In this document: piece after piece, positions 37,032 to 46,688 of the stretch
Layout: every line of letters begins with the position of its first letter
Numbering within the stretch: the first letter of the stretch is position 1
Assembly (NCBI GenBank): GCA_021779915.1
Contig: JAJXZR010000002.1
Location: forward strand, 1-48,628
Source of the DNA: a bacterium
GTDB taxonomy: Bacteria; Patescibacteriota; Minisyncoccia; CAIUEV01
Reading direction: 5' to 3'
Length of the DNA: 48,628 nt
Position numbers and translations under genes: made by a program
Notes under the pieces: generated by a model
The model's input: the letters and a program-made list of their open reading frames with translations, nothing else
Told to the model about the DNA's origin: nothing
Databases searched by the model: none

Positions 37032-37523
37032 CTATTGCATTGGTGCAGAAGGTAACGATGTCGGAACGTCTTGACTGTTATTTCCGGCTCCAGGTGAAGG
37101 TGGGGCGGGCATTGCATATGGTCCTCCCCCGGGGTTTGATCCGCTAGACGGGCTAGTAGGCGATGAAGCAGTACCCCCTCCTTGAGGGACATTGCCTTTC
37201 ATTATGCTATCTATTGTTCGGACTGCAACTAATCCGAGAATAGAAACTGCGATTCCAACAATAGCATAGAGGATTATTTTTTTAGCCTGGTCGATTTTAT
37301 TGGTTTCGCCTTGAGCTGTGAGATAAATAAATCCTCCGTAAATAAAAATAATCACGCCCAAAACTCCAATTATCATAACTGCCCAGTCAATAAATGTAAG
37401 CATTATCTCAGCTACTGATCGGTCAGGCATTCCTTTGACTTGGGGTACCTGCCAACCATCTTGTGAAGTTGCAGCGTATACGAAAGGGATAAGAGCGAGG
37501 TTTTTTATTTTTGTTTTAAACAT
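37032..37523 (-). CDS. VirB2/TrbC-like pilin-domain protein
   Basis: FIDWAVMIIGVLGVIIFIYGGFIYLTAQGETNKIDQAKKIILYAIVGIAVSILGLVAVRTIDSI. Confidence 0.7.
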   Translation of the reverse strand: MFKTKIKNLALIPFVYAATSQDGWQVPQVKGMPDRSVAEIMLTFIDWAVMIIGVLGVIIFIYGGFIYLTAQGETNKIDQAKKIILYAIVGIAVSILGLVAVRTIDSIMKGNVPQGGGTASSPTSPSSGSNPGGGPYAMPAPPSPGAGNNSQDVPTSLPSAPMQ

Positions 37524-37613
37524 AAAAGTAAAATTAAGGATAAAAATTTCAAGAAACAAGAAACAAATTACAAACAAATTCGAGTGTTGCAAACCCCAAA
37601 CAATAACCGTCTA

Positions 37614-37738
37614 GTGTGTCATCCCGGGCCCCAAACCATTCGGTACGGGGTAAATTTGACCCGGGATCCAGGAAAACAATATTAGACTGTTAAAATATTA
37701 CTTTTCTGGATCCCGGCTCGGGGACCGGGATGACACGT
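37614..37738. repeat. REP-like pair in inverted orientation; left arm carries an extra insertion
   Basis: gtgtcatcccgggccccaaaccattcggtacggggtaaatttgacccgggatccagg ... ctggatcccggctcggggaccgggatgacacg. Confidence 0.85.
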
Positions 37739-37801
37739 TGGATTGCTCTGTTTTGAATTTGAAAGATTATATTTTGTTTGTAACTTGTTTCTTTAAATTT
37801 T

Positions 37802-38098
37802 TTATATCACCATTCCCACTCCCCACAAAAAAACGGTTAAAATCAGAAAAATTATGCCTAGCTTCAATGCATGGAAGGCTTTTGCCATTTTAGGTTCTTC
37901 TCCAGCTGCTATCAAGTAAAAAACCAGAGAATCCAGCAGAAAGATTATTCCAATAACAAACAAAATTGCAGAAGCGTACTGGAAAAACAGCTTAAATACA
38001 CTCAAATCCAAACTCGGTTCCCTACTAATTACAGCATCTGGTCCAGATAAAACTAGATTGGCATTGACCGACCTGATAAGAAATAATTTTTCAAGCAT
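37802..38098 (-). CDS. Divergent VirB2/TrbC-like paralog
   Basis: FFQYASAILFVIGIIFLLDSLVFYLIAAGEEPKMAKAFHALKLGIIFLILTVFLWG. Confidence 0.55.
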   Translation of the reverse strand: MLEKLFLIRSVNANLVLSGPDAVISREPSLDLSVFKLFFQYASAILFVIGIIFLLDSLVFYLIAAGEEPKMAKAFHALKLGIIFLILTVFLWGVGMVI

Positions 38099-38110
38099 TA
38101 ATATTTTATT

Positions 38111-38455
38111 TTAGGCACCGGTAACGAAGTACCTCTGAATAGTTGCAACTACGACAAACCCGAGAACTGCAACAGCGAGTCCAACAGCGGCGTAAGTCAT
38201 TGTAGATTTAGCCCGGTCGATTTTGCTTTGATCACCACTAGCGGTCATATAAAGAAAACCGGCGACAATAAACATAATTACGCCAAGAACTCCTATGGCC
38301 ATTATGGCGAAATTGATAAAACTCAAAGCGATCTGAAGAACGTCAGCCTTCTTCGAAACGCCAGGCGCATTTTGGGCTATAGTTGTTATATCGGCATTTG
38401 CAATCGGGACTAGACCCAATAACTTGGTGATTTTGTTTTTTGTCTCTTTTTTCAT
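38111..38455 (-). CDS. VirB2/TrbC-like pilin-domain protein
   Basis: FINFAIMAIGVLGVIMFIVAGFLYMTASGDQSKIDRAKSTMTYAAVGLAVAVLGFVVVATIQ. Confidence 0.7.
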   Translation of the reverse strand: MKKETKNKITKLLGLVPIANADITTIAQNAPGVSKKADVLQIALSFINFAIMAIGVLGVIMFIVAGFLYMTASGDQSKIDRAKSTMTYAAVGLAVAVLGFVVVATIQRYFVTGA

Positions 38456-38557
38456 TTTTCGATTGAGATTATTAATTAAAAAATTGTTCAATAAAAAATT
38501 TCTAAAATCACCCCTTGCGAGAAACGGGATATACCCGTTCTCACAAAGGAAATATAT

Positions 38558-38899
38558 TTATAATTTGAGATCATTGACAACTTCCTCAATGTCTTCTCGT
38601 GGTTCTTCGGTTTTTCTTTCTTCCCGATCTTCTCTTCTCGGCCTTCTTCCCCCCTCAGGTTCACTGATTTTGAGGTTTACTCTGGCGTTGTTGCGAGCTC
38701 CTACCACACGAAGCAAAGTTCGAAGCGCTTTGGCTGTGCTTCCGTCTCGTCCGATAACCATACCCATGTCTTCTGGGTGGACGTGGAGGGTGACAAGCAC
38801 TCCCATCTCGTCAACTCTTCTCTCTGCTTTAACTTCTTCGGGGTGGTCTACGATGGACTTTACCACGTACTCCACAAACTCTGCGTCTTTCGGTGTCAT
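38558..38899 (-). CDS. KH-domain RNA-binding protein (KhpA/YlqC-like)
   Basis: VEYVVKSIVDHPEEV..HVHPEDMGMVIGRDGSTAKALRTLLRVVGARNNARVNLKI. Confidence 0.92.
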   Translation of the reverse strand: MTPKDAEFVEYVVKSIVDHPEEVKAERRVDEMGVLVTLHVHPEDMGMVIGRDGSTAKALRTLLRVVGARNNARVNLKISEPEGGRRPRREDREERKTEEPREDIEEVVNDLKL

Positions 38900-39046
38900 C
38901 TTTTGGAAATTAAAATTTAAACTCTCGCTTTGAGTCCTATTTTGCGAAAAACAGGACAGATACTGATTAAAAATTAAGATAATATTTTAAGGCTGTCAAT
39001 ATGTGGTAATCAAAACAAGTAAAATTATAAATTCTGATTATTACTT

Positions 39047-39499
39047 TTATTTTACTTCTATATTATACCATTCATTGTCGGTTGTCCCTGCCGTTTTAAG
39101 ATCACATGCTGCTTTGTCGCATCCCTCGCCAGTGCCATCGCACTTCGCACCCAGGATAATTTTGGTCGAAGTATTACATTTAGCATCATTAACACCACAA
39201 GAATAAACACAATAGGTAATATTTGTCCCATCTTCTTTCTCTGCGATTTTTTGTATGTACGGTTCGACGGCATTCATCATAGCGTCCCAACTTGTGGTAT
39301 CTGGCCAAGCACTTTTAGCCGAATAATACATTGTTATAGCTCCTCGTAAGTCTTCCAGATTAGATTTCCTTCTTGAATCAAGAGAATTCTTTCTGATATT
39401 TTGAACAGAAATTAGCATCATGGTGGAAAGAATCCCTATGATGGCCACTACCACAATCATTTCAATCAGGGTAAAAGCTAGATTTTTCTTTTTTTGCAT
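39047..39499 (-). CDS. Type IV pilin-like / pseudopilin
   Basis: LAFTLIEMIVVVAIIGILSTMMLISVQNIR. Confidence 0.9.
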   Translation of the reverse strand: MQKKKNLAFTLIEMIVVVAIIGILSTMMLISVQNIRKNSLDSRRKSNLEDLRGAITMYYSAKSAWPDTTSWDAMMNAVEPYIQKIAEKEDGTNITYCVYSCGVNDAKCNTSTKIILGAKCDGTGEGCDKAACDLKTAGTTDNEWYNIEVK

Positions 39500-39575
39500 T
39501 TTTATTTTGGAGATAAAAATTATTTTATTCTCGACATTTCATTAACTAATAACACAAAATTACAAAATATAAAAG

Positions 39576-40922
39576 CTAAAAATCTTTTAATTTTTCCGAA
39601 AGGTGGTGCTTTCTTAGCCTTTCAAGAGCCTTAGCTTCAATTTGCCGGATTCTTTCCCTAGTCACTCCAAACTTGTGACCGACCTCTTCTAAAGTTCTGG
39701 TCACTCCATCTTCGAGACCAAAACGGATACTGATAATTTTTCGTTCACGGGGAGTGAGGTCGGAGAGAGCTCCTTTCAATTGTTCTCGAAGAAGTGTATG
39801 GCTGGCAATTTGAGTAGGCATATTGACTTCTTCGTCGGGTATAAAATCTCCGAGAACAGTTGTTTCATCGTTGTCTCCAGTTCCGATGCTGGTTTCCAGT
39901 GAAATGGTTTCCTGAGAAATTTTTTGAATGTGCAGGGCTCTTTCTGTTTCAATACCCAACTCTGCAGCAATTTCTTCCGGAAAGGGTTCTCGACCAAGTT
40001 CTTGAACTAGGCGACGACTGGCTTGAGTGTATTTATTGATGGTTTCAACCATATGGACGGGGATGCGAATTGTTCTTGACTGATCGGCAAGAGCTCGAGT
40101 AATTGCTTGCCTAATCCACCAAGTGGCATAGGTGGAAAATTTGTAGCCCTTCCTGTAATCAAATTTTTCAACTGCCCGGAATAATCCCAGATTGCCTTCC
40201 TGAATAAGATCGAGAAGGCTTAGACTGCTAGATCTGCCAACATATTTTTTAGCGATACTGACTACCAAACGCAAATTCGCTTCAGTTAATCTCTGTTTTG
40301 CCAGTCGGTCTCCTTTTTCAATTCTTTTGGCCAGAGCCACTTCTTCGTCAGGAGAAAGCAATTTAACTTTTCCAATTTCTCGCAAATACATTTGAATAGT
40401 GTCCCCTCCAGTCGCTTCTTCCTGTACTACTTTTTTGGATTTTTTAGCGGTTTCGGCTTCCTTTTTTTCTTTTTCTTCTTCCAAAAATTCCGCTTCTCCT
40501 TCTACGATCTCTACACCGGATTTTGCCAAGTCGTTATAAATTTCTTCAATAATTTCTATCTGTTCTTCGGTTTCCGGAATTAATTCCAAAATTTCCGATT
40601 CCGTGACGAATCCTCTTTGTCTTCCTTCCTGGATTAAACTCTCAATTTTGTGTTTGAAAAGAGATTCTTCCTTGCTCAGCTCCTTTCCCTTGTTCTTATC
40701 TTTTTCTTTGAGTTTTTTTAATTCTTTAAAACTTGTTTTTTCGGGTTTAGGTATTTTAGATTTTACTCGTCGAACTGCTTTTGTTTTTTTTACTTTCAAA
40801 TCTTCACTTTCCATTAATACTTTTTTGGATTTATCAGGTTTAGCCGAGGATTTCTTTAGAACCTTAGTCTTCTTAGGACTCTTGACGACCAAAGAAGATT
40901 TCTTTTTCTTAGCTTGTTGCAT
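39576..40922 (-). CDS. rpoD: RNA polymerase primary sigma factor
   Basis: [95 protein letters not shown]. Confidence 0.98.
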   Translation of the reverse strand: MQQAKKKKSSLVVKSPKKTKVLKKSSAKPDKSKKVLMESEDLKVKKTKAVRRVKSKIPKPEKTSFKELKKLKEKDKNKGKELSKEESLFKHKIESLIQEGRQRGFVTESEILELIPETEEQIEIIEEIYNDLAKSGVEIVEGEAEFLEEEKEKKEAETAKKSKKVVQEEATGGDTIQMYLREIGKVKLLSPDEEVALAKRIEKGDRLAKQRLTEANLRLVVSIAKKYVGRSSSLSLLDLIQEGNLGLFRAVEKFDYRKGYKFSTYATWWIRQAITRALADQSRTIRIPVHMVETINKYTQASRRLVQELGREPFPEEIAAELGIETERALHIQKISQETISLETSIGTGDNDETTVLGDFIPDEEVNMPTQIASHTLLREQLKGALSDLTPRERKIISIRFGLEDGVTRTLEEVGHKFGVTRERIRQIEAKALERLRKHHLSEKLKDF

Positions 40923-40936
40923 AGAGTAATAAAATT

Positions 40937-41311
40937 TTATAAAGAAGCTTCGTTTTTTGATTTGCACGAAACACACATAACCGCTTGCGGTCTGATTTTT
41001 AGACGCTCATAGGGAATTTCTTGACCACAGATTTCGCAACGTCCGAATTTGTTGCTCTTAATTTTATCTAACGCTTTATTAATGAGTTTTAATTCATCTT
41101 CCAAACTGTGTTCTAAAGAGATGTTTTGTTCATATTCGGTGATTTCCTGGGCGTTTTCATCGGCTTGATTACCAATGTCGGGAAATTCAGTCCGATAGTT
41201 GTCTTCAATAGTTTTATCCTTGGTAGCGAATTTGGAAAGTTGTTTCTCAATGCTTTTTTTTGCATCAATTAATTTCTTTTCCAACTCTTTAATTTCTTTA
41301 TCCTGAAGCAT
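40937..41311 (-). CDS. DksA/TraR-type zinc-finger protein
   Basis: [28 protein letters not shown]. Confidence 0.88.
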   Translation of the reverse strand: MLQDKEIKELEKKLIDAKKSIEKQLSKFATKDKTIEDNYRTEFPDIGNQADENAQEITEYEQNISLEHSLEDELKLINKALDKIKSNKFGRCEICGQEIPYERLKIRPQAVMCVSCKSKNEASL

Positions 41312-41321
41312 GGTCGCTATT

Positions 41322-41443
41322 TAAAATTAAAAATGTAAAAATCAAAATGCAAAATTAGGGAGTGAGCTATGCTCACGTTTTAATTAATTGTCGCTGAAGG
41401 CGACTCCATAATTTTTATTTTTGATTTTTACATTTTTAATTAT
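41322..41443. repeat. Cruciform-like intergenic repeat (family B)
   Basis: aaaatgtaaaaatcaaaatgcaaaatt ... gtgagctatgctcac ... gtcgctgaaggcgac ... aatttttatttttgatttttacattttt. Confidence 0.8.
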
Positions 41444-43494
41444 TTTCCGTTTTCCTTTTTAAAAATAAAAACAGCATCACTAGCGTAGATGGTGTCATAG
41501 TCCTTTGCACGCCAAAAAAAGAAGTCGGCTCCCTTTGGACGGAGTATAACATAATTAATATCCTTTTGTCCATAACAGGCGGTTGCCAAACTGCTTTCGG
41601 GAACATCGAAAATATCTTTAGGACAGCGATCGACTTGGTTATAAGGGTCATATACTGCGTATTTATAATCGTAAGTGCGAGAAATAAAATAGTCATATCC
41701 GCGAGGTACGAAAAATTTTATCCAAGCATCTCCGACTAACGAAACGTGGTCTTTAAGGATCAAGTCATCTTGCTTTGAGTTTTTGTTGAGGTATTGAGAG
41801 GCTTCATAAAGTTGAACTGTATCTTGAAATTTGTTACTCCAAGAGAAATAACTTCGAAAGTCGGCGGTGCCGTCAAAAACAATTATTAAAAAAATTAACG
41901 CCCATAAAGCTAAGATTTTTTTATTTTTAAAATTAATCTTGAATTTTCCCAACAAGAAATCGGCGCCATATGCAGCAATAATAATCACAGGGAGTAACAG
42001 GTAATTTATTATTCTTTGACTGGGAAGATCTACATGGGAAATTTGCGGAGTAAAAGTCAATATAAAAAGAGGTAAAAACCAACCTACCAGAACCGCTAGC
42101 AAAACATTGATTTTTAGTTGGTTCTCGTTGGGAGCTACAACGTTTTCAAAATTTCTCTCAAAAACCTTTTTTATAAGAATAAACAGAGAAATTATCCCTG
42201 CTGTAAAGAATAAAAGCCGAAAATAACCGATTTTTCCCGGAGCTGTTAAGAAAGAAAAGCCCAAGTGGGTTTCTTTAAGGGGTGCTCGAAGGACAGTATT
42301 AACGGCTTGATCTTGGAGATAAAAGGGGGTGTAAATGATAAAAATAAAAAAAGCAACAACGGTGATAGCTAGAATTGGTGATGATTTTAAGATAACACGT
42401 GAGAACCAGAGAAAAACTTCCTTTATTGAACCCCAAGAACCTTTTGATTTGAAAGAAAGAGTGAAAATTGTGATTGCCCAGTATAAAAAGGTGAATAAAA
42501 AACAAATAATTAAGAGAAAAGCGCTCAAATGATGGGTGTAAAGAGCTCCTCCCAAAAAGAAAATTGCGGCAGTAACAAAGAGAGAGAGAGCCTTGAAGTC
42601 GGATTTTTTTTGAGGAATTATCTTATTTTTGTAAATCACTAGAAAATACCGAAAAAATAGGCTGATTAATATAAAACAGAGTACGAAAAATAAATTTCCA
42701 AAAGTGTTTCCGATAACGCCCCCCTTAACAAATTTCGCTTGAGGAGCATCAATTGCGTAATAAACTCCCGAGAGAAAAAGGGCAAAAATAGCAATTTTCT
42801 TTTTATTGGTAGCTATCAAAGCAAGAATTGGCAGAGAGAGAATAAGAATTAAATTATAAAAAGACAGGATAATCAAAGCGAGTGAAGAAAGCAAAGAAAT
42901 ACCGGCTAATTTGCTTAAGGAGCCAAAAATTAGGTGCTCTCCAACGATCACTTCGGAAGTTGTGTATTGGGGAATTTTCTCCTGGGAAACCAAAAATTCC
43001 GCCCAGTACATGTGGTGGCCTAAATCGGTGTTTTGAGGGACGGCATCTGGGAGGTAAAAGACGGTTCTGATTGCGATGGCAAAAATCCAAAGAGCGATAA
43101 AGATATAAACGAGGTGGGATTTTAACTTAACTGGTTCTGATTGATTAATTTTTTTCTTCTTATTCTTTTTTAATCCAATTTTTATTCCCCATAAAACAAT
43201 ATTAAGAAGAAAAAAGGTGGCAAATAAGTTCGGTCTTGAAAGTTTTATATTTAGTCGATTCAAAATAAAGACCATTCCATCGAGGACAACCAGTCCGGTG
43301 GCGGGGGAAAATAAATAGTAAAAATACTTTTGAACTATCCAAGCGTTAGATTTTGAGAGAATTTTACTTAAAACTCGGTTGAGATATCTTCTAGGAAAAA
43401 GAAGCTCTATAGCCACAAAACCGGGCGATAGGACGGCAAAAAAGAAAGCCGAGATTAGTAGAATGTAATCAAAGATGGAGGAAAAGTCGAACAT
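41440..43494 (-). CDS. Multi-TM membrane protein (glycosyltransferase-like)
   Basis: Many TM segments; soluble C-terminus. Confidence 0.6.
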   Translation of the reverse strand: MFDFSSIFDYILLISAFFFAVLSPGFVAIELLFPRRYLNRVLSKILSKSNAWIVQKYFYYLFSPATGLVVLDGMVFILNRLNIKLSRPNLFATFFLLNIVLWGIKIGLKKNKKKKINQSEPVKLKSHLVYIFIALWIFAIAIRTVFYLPDAVPQNTDLGHHMYWAEFLVSQEKIPQYTTSEVIVGEHLIFGSLSKLAGISLLSSLALIILSFYNLILILSLPILALIATNKKKIAIFALFLSGVYYAIDAPQAKFVKGGVIGNTFGNLFFVLCFILISLFFRYFLVIYKNKIIPQKKSDFKALSLFVTAAIFFLGGALYTHHLSAFLLIICFLFTFLYWAITIFTLSFKSKGSWGSIKEVFLWFSRVILKSSPILAITVVAFFIFIIYTPFYLQDQAVNTVLRAPLKETHLGFSFLTAPGKIGYFRLLFFTAGIISLFILIKKVFERNFENVVAPNENQLKINVLLAVLVGWFLPLFILTFTPQISHVDLPSQRIINYLLLPVIIIAAYGADFLLGKFKINFKNKKILALWALIFLIIVFDGTADFRSYFSWSNKFQDTVQLYEASQYLNKNSKQDDLILKDHVSLVGDAWIKFFVPRGYDYFISRTYDYKYAVYDPYNQVDRCPKDIFDVPESSLATACYGQKDINYVILRPKGADFFFWRAKDYDTIYASDAVFIFKKENGK

Positions 43495-43549
43495 AAAGGG
43501 GGCTTGAAGAGTATTAATTTTAAAAAAATACGTGTCGTTCCCTATCCAA

Positions 43550-43768
43550 CGTGTCATCCCGGGCTTGACCCGGGATCCAGGAGGGTAATAATAATTCCTA
43601 ATTCACCTAATTACCTAATTCACCTAATAAAAGTCTCAATGTCCAATATCAAAATATTTTTGAATTACACATTTTAACCATTGTGATTTTTATTATAAAT
43701 TAGGTGAATTAGAAATTAGAAATTCTATTACTGTTTTCTGGATCCCGGGTCAAGCCCGGGATGACACA
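43550..43768. repeat. Composite palindromic element: REP-like arms enclosing an inner ctaattcacctaatt inverted repeat
   Basis: cgtgtcatcccgggcttgacccgggatccagg ... ctggatcccgggtcaagcccgggatgacac; inner ctaattcacctaat / attaggtgaattag. Confidence 0.85.
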
Positions 43769-43794
43769 GTATAATAATGCTACTTAACCTAGTA

Positions 43795-44937
43795 TTATTT
43801 ACTCTTTGTCAGTTTCTCCAACTTTATAAACTCTCCCATATACCTCTCTCCAACTATTTTCCAATCAAAATTCTCCCTCACATATTCACGAGATCCGAGA
43901 GAAAGTTCTTTCCGGTATTCGGGATTTTCCATGAGAAATTTTATCACGCCAATATATTTTTTTGAATCTTTGGAAGGTAATCTTAGACCATTTTCCTTGT
44001 TAGTAATGGCGTTTTTTAGTCCCTCGATGTCTGAAACGATTGGCGGGAGTGCGCAGGCTCCCGCTTCAATGGCGGTTATTCCAAACCCCTCTTTATCTCC
44101 TGGTACTTTAATGTTGGGCATAACGAGGATGTCGGAAATATTCAAAACCAATTTTTTAACTTTCTCGCTGACTTTTCCTAAAAGAAAAACTCTGTCTTGA
44201 AGATGTTTTTCTTCCACAATTTTTTCAATTTTTCCTTTATCCGGTCCATCACCAGCAATTATGAGAACGGCTACCTGAGGAAGTTTGAGCATTACTTCCT
44301 TGGTAAACCAAGCCATTCCTTTCCTCTTGGCAAGGCGTCCTAAAAACAAAATAACGAACTTCTCTGAAAAATCAATTTTTGAAGCGATATCAGGAAGAAT
44401 TTTTTTGATCGTTCTGATTTTTTCTTTCGGATTTTCGTGAATGATTTTTAAATAGTATCGATCTGAGTGGGTACCGTTTGGAATGTAGGTGATTTTGTTT
44501 CCTTCAATACCATATTTGAGGCACTCTTCCTTGGTATCGAGACTTACCGGAATAATGAGATCGAGTTTTCTAATAGGAAGAACGTTGGAATAATAATAAA
44601 ATGGCAGTTTCTCGGCATACGTAAGATCTAATCCATGAATATTGATGGCTATTTTTATTTTGGGAAAAATAATTTTGAGCGCTAGTCCAACTGGTGATAA
44701 AACTCCATCGGACAAATGGACTATTTTAATCTTTTTAGTAATTATTAAGTAAATTGCTTTAATGAGTGCGTAAGGAACAAAAAAAGGCAAACCCTTTTTT
44801 CCGTAAACATTCTTAATGATGTAAGTAGGAGTCAATTTTTCTATCGTGGTGGTCAGGTCAAAACTCAAATTCTCCATTCCGCCGATAATCGGAGGGTAGG
44901 TGCGAGTGATGAAGAGGATGGGGGAAGATAAGGGCAT
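43795..44937 (-). CDS. Glycosyltransferase family 4 (GT-B)
   Basis: ITRTYPPIIGGMENLSFDL; ILFLGRLAKRKGMAWF; EGFGITAIEAGACALPPIVSDIEGL. Confidence 0.93.
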   Translation of the reverse strand: MPLSSPILFITRTYPPIIGGMENLSFDLTTTIEKLTPTYIIKNVYGKKGLPFFVPYALIKAIYLIITKKIKIVHLSDGVLSPVGLALKIIFPKIKIAINIHGLDLTYAEKLPFYYYSNVLPIRKLDLIIPVSLDTKEECLKYGIEGNKITYIPNGTHSDRYYLKIIHENPKEKIRTIKKILPDIASKIDFSEKFVILFLGRLAKRKGMAWFTKEVMLKLPQVAVLIIAGDGPDKGKIEKIVEEKHLQDRVFLLGKVSEKVKKLVLNISDILVMPNIKVPGDKEGFGITAIEAGACALPPIVSDIEGLKNAITNKENGLRLPSKDSKKYIGVIKFLMENPEYRKELSLGSREYVRENFDWKIVGERYMGEFIKLEKLTKSK

Positions 44938-44946
44938 AGATAGTGA

Positions 44947-45254
44947 TTAATTTTTAATTTCTAATTTTCAATTTCCAAACAATTTCCAATTACGAAATTT
45001 CTCAATTTAATAAACAAAGAAATCCTTGTATCTACGTGTCATCCCCGGCGTGTCGACCGGGGATCCAGGAAAACGATATTAAACTAACGTAACGTTACTT
45101 TGATTCATTTTTTTAACAATATACATTAAAATAACATTCTGTTAGTCTAACTGGATCCCGGGTCAAGCCCGGGATGACACGTATTTTTTGTTTGAAAATT
45201 AAGGAATTATATAATTAAAAATTGTTTGGAAATTGAAAATTGGAAATTGAAAAT
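44947..45254. repeat. Nested inverted repeats: outer caatttccaaacaatttccaa IR around a REP-like pair (45039-45181)
   Basis: Outer left ttctaattttcaatttccaaacaatttccaatt; outer right aattgtttggaaattgaaaattggaaattgaaaatt. Confidence 0.75.
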
Positions 45255-46688
45255 TATTTACTCATCATGCAAAAACTCCTAAAATACTCCCTTATCCTCT
45301 GGCTATTGAGTGTCCCTCTCTCTTTACCCTACTCTTTGAAAGTCGCTCCGGGGAGCACTTCTTTTTTGCTTTCCGGGATCTATCTTTCTGACCTGACGAG
45401 CCTTGTTTTCCTGATCGTTTTATTTTTTTACTTCTATTCATATAAAGGCTCTTTTTCTCTTTTGAAAAATATTTTATTAAAAAAACAGAGCGTTAATTTC
45501 GTTTTGCTTCTTTTTCTTGTATTTATTTGCCTTTCGGTTTTTTGGAGCGGAGAACCTTTACTTAGTTTGCTCCTTGGATTACGGATGGTTATTTTTTTTC
45601 TGGTTTTGTTTTCTGTTGCCTATTTTTTTTCTCTTTCTTCTAAAATCAAGCGATTATTTCTCTACATCTTTGTTTTTCTAGGTGTTTTTGAAAGTTTGAT
45701 CGGACTTTTGCAAGTGGTTTTTTCTCGATCGCTCGGATTTTATCTCCTCGGAGAAAGCCATCTTGGACCGGAAGTGTTGGGATTGGCTCGTTTTCCACTT
45801 TTGGGACACGACTTTCTTCGTGCCTATGGAACACTCCCCCATCCTAATGTTTTGGGAGGTTTTTTCTTATTTACTATTTCAGCTACACTTACTTTAATAA
45901 ATTTAGAAAAAAGTAACACAAAAAATACCGAGAAGTACAAACAATGTGTCATTCCTGCGAAAGCAGGAACCCAGGAGAACAATAAGCAACATTACTGTTT
46001 ATTCATTTTGATAAGAATGGTACAAACCGGAAAAAACTGTAAATCAGTAGAAAATATAGCACTTTTTATCCAATTCATTGGTCTAATTCTCACTTTTTCT
46101 CGTTCCGCTCTTTTGGGACTGATTTTGATGGCTGTTTTAAACCTAAAAACGATAAGAAGCGTCTTCGAAAAATTCAAGAAAAAGTCGGTGGTAGTATCAG
46201 CAATACTTATTCTTATTGCTTTCAGTTTTCTTCTGCGAGGATCAGTTTATAATTTTATTTTCTTAAAGGGAGAATCAATCGAATTGCGGATGGAGCTTGC
46301 TAAAGCGTCAGAAAAAAGATTTTTAAGTTCTCCGCTTCTAGGAAGAGGCTGGGGAACGGGACCAATCGAACTTTCCGCTTTCTCTGATTACCCGTTTTAT
46401 TTTTTTGAACACCAACCGGTTCATAACATTTACCTTTTAGTTCTTTCCGATCTTGGGGTTACGGGTTTTTTGATATTTGCTGTTTTTTTGATTGGAATTG
46501 CAGTTAGAGTGAAACTGTCGGAGAAAAAAACTTTAATTTGGGGCAGTCTTTTTCTAGCCTATCTTTTTATTGGTATATTCGATCACTATCTTCTAACTTT
46601 GCCTCAAGGAATATTTATTTTTCTCGGGAGTGCTTTAATTTTCTTAGCCGAGGAGCGAAGAATAGGAAAAAAGCAATTAGGAAAATAA
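45240..46688 (+). CDS. O-antigen ligase/polymerase-like (Wzy_C family) membrane protein
   Basis: Many TM segments; LPHPNVLGGF, LTFSRSALLGL, GRGWGTGPIE, EHQPVHNIYLLVLSDLGVTG. Confidence 0.85.
   Translation: MEIENYLLIMQKLLKYSLILWLLSVPLSLPYSLKVAPGSTSFLLSGIYLSDLTSLVFLIVLFFYFYSYKGSFSLLKNILLKKQSVNFVLLLFLVFICLSVFWSGEPLLSLLLGLRMVIFFLVLFSVAYFFSLSSKIKRLFLYIFVFLGVFESLIGLLQVVFSRSLGFYLLGESHLGPEVLGLARFPLLGHDFLRAYGTLPHPNVLGGFFLFTISATLTLINLEKSNTKNTEKYKQCVIPAKAGTQENNKQHYCLFILIRMVQTGKNCKSVENIALFIQFIGLILTFSRSALLGLILMAVLNLKTIRSVFEKFKKKSVVVSAILILIAFSFLLRGSVYNFIFLKGESIELRMELAKASEKRFLSSPLLGRGWGTGPIELSAFSDYPFYFFEHQPVHNIYLLVLSDLGVTGFLIFAVFLIGIAVRVKLSEKKTLIWGSLFLAYLFIGIFDHYLLTLPQGIFIFLGSALIFLAEERRIGKKQLGK
45944..45997 (+). 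repeat. REP-like repeat inside the Wzy_C-like coding sequence
   Basis: gtgtcattcctgcgaaagcaggaacccaggagaacaataagcaacattactg, read as CVIPAKAGTQENNKQHYC. Confidence 0.85.

Noticed and set aside
20272-45181. CRISPR array interpretation of the recurrent repeats
   Set aside because: Repeats are dispersed, palindromic and in both orientations, with no regular spacers and no cas genes.
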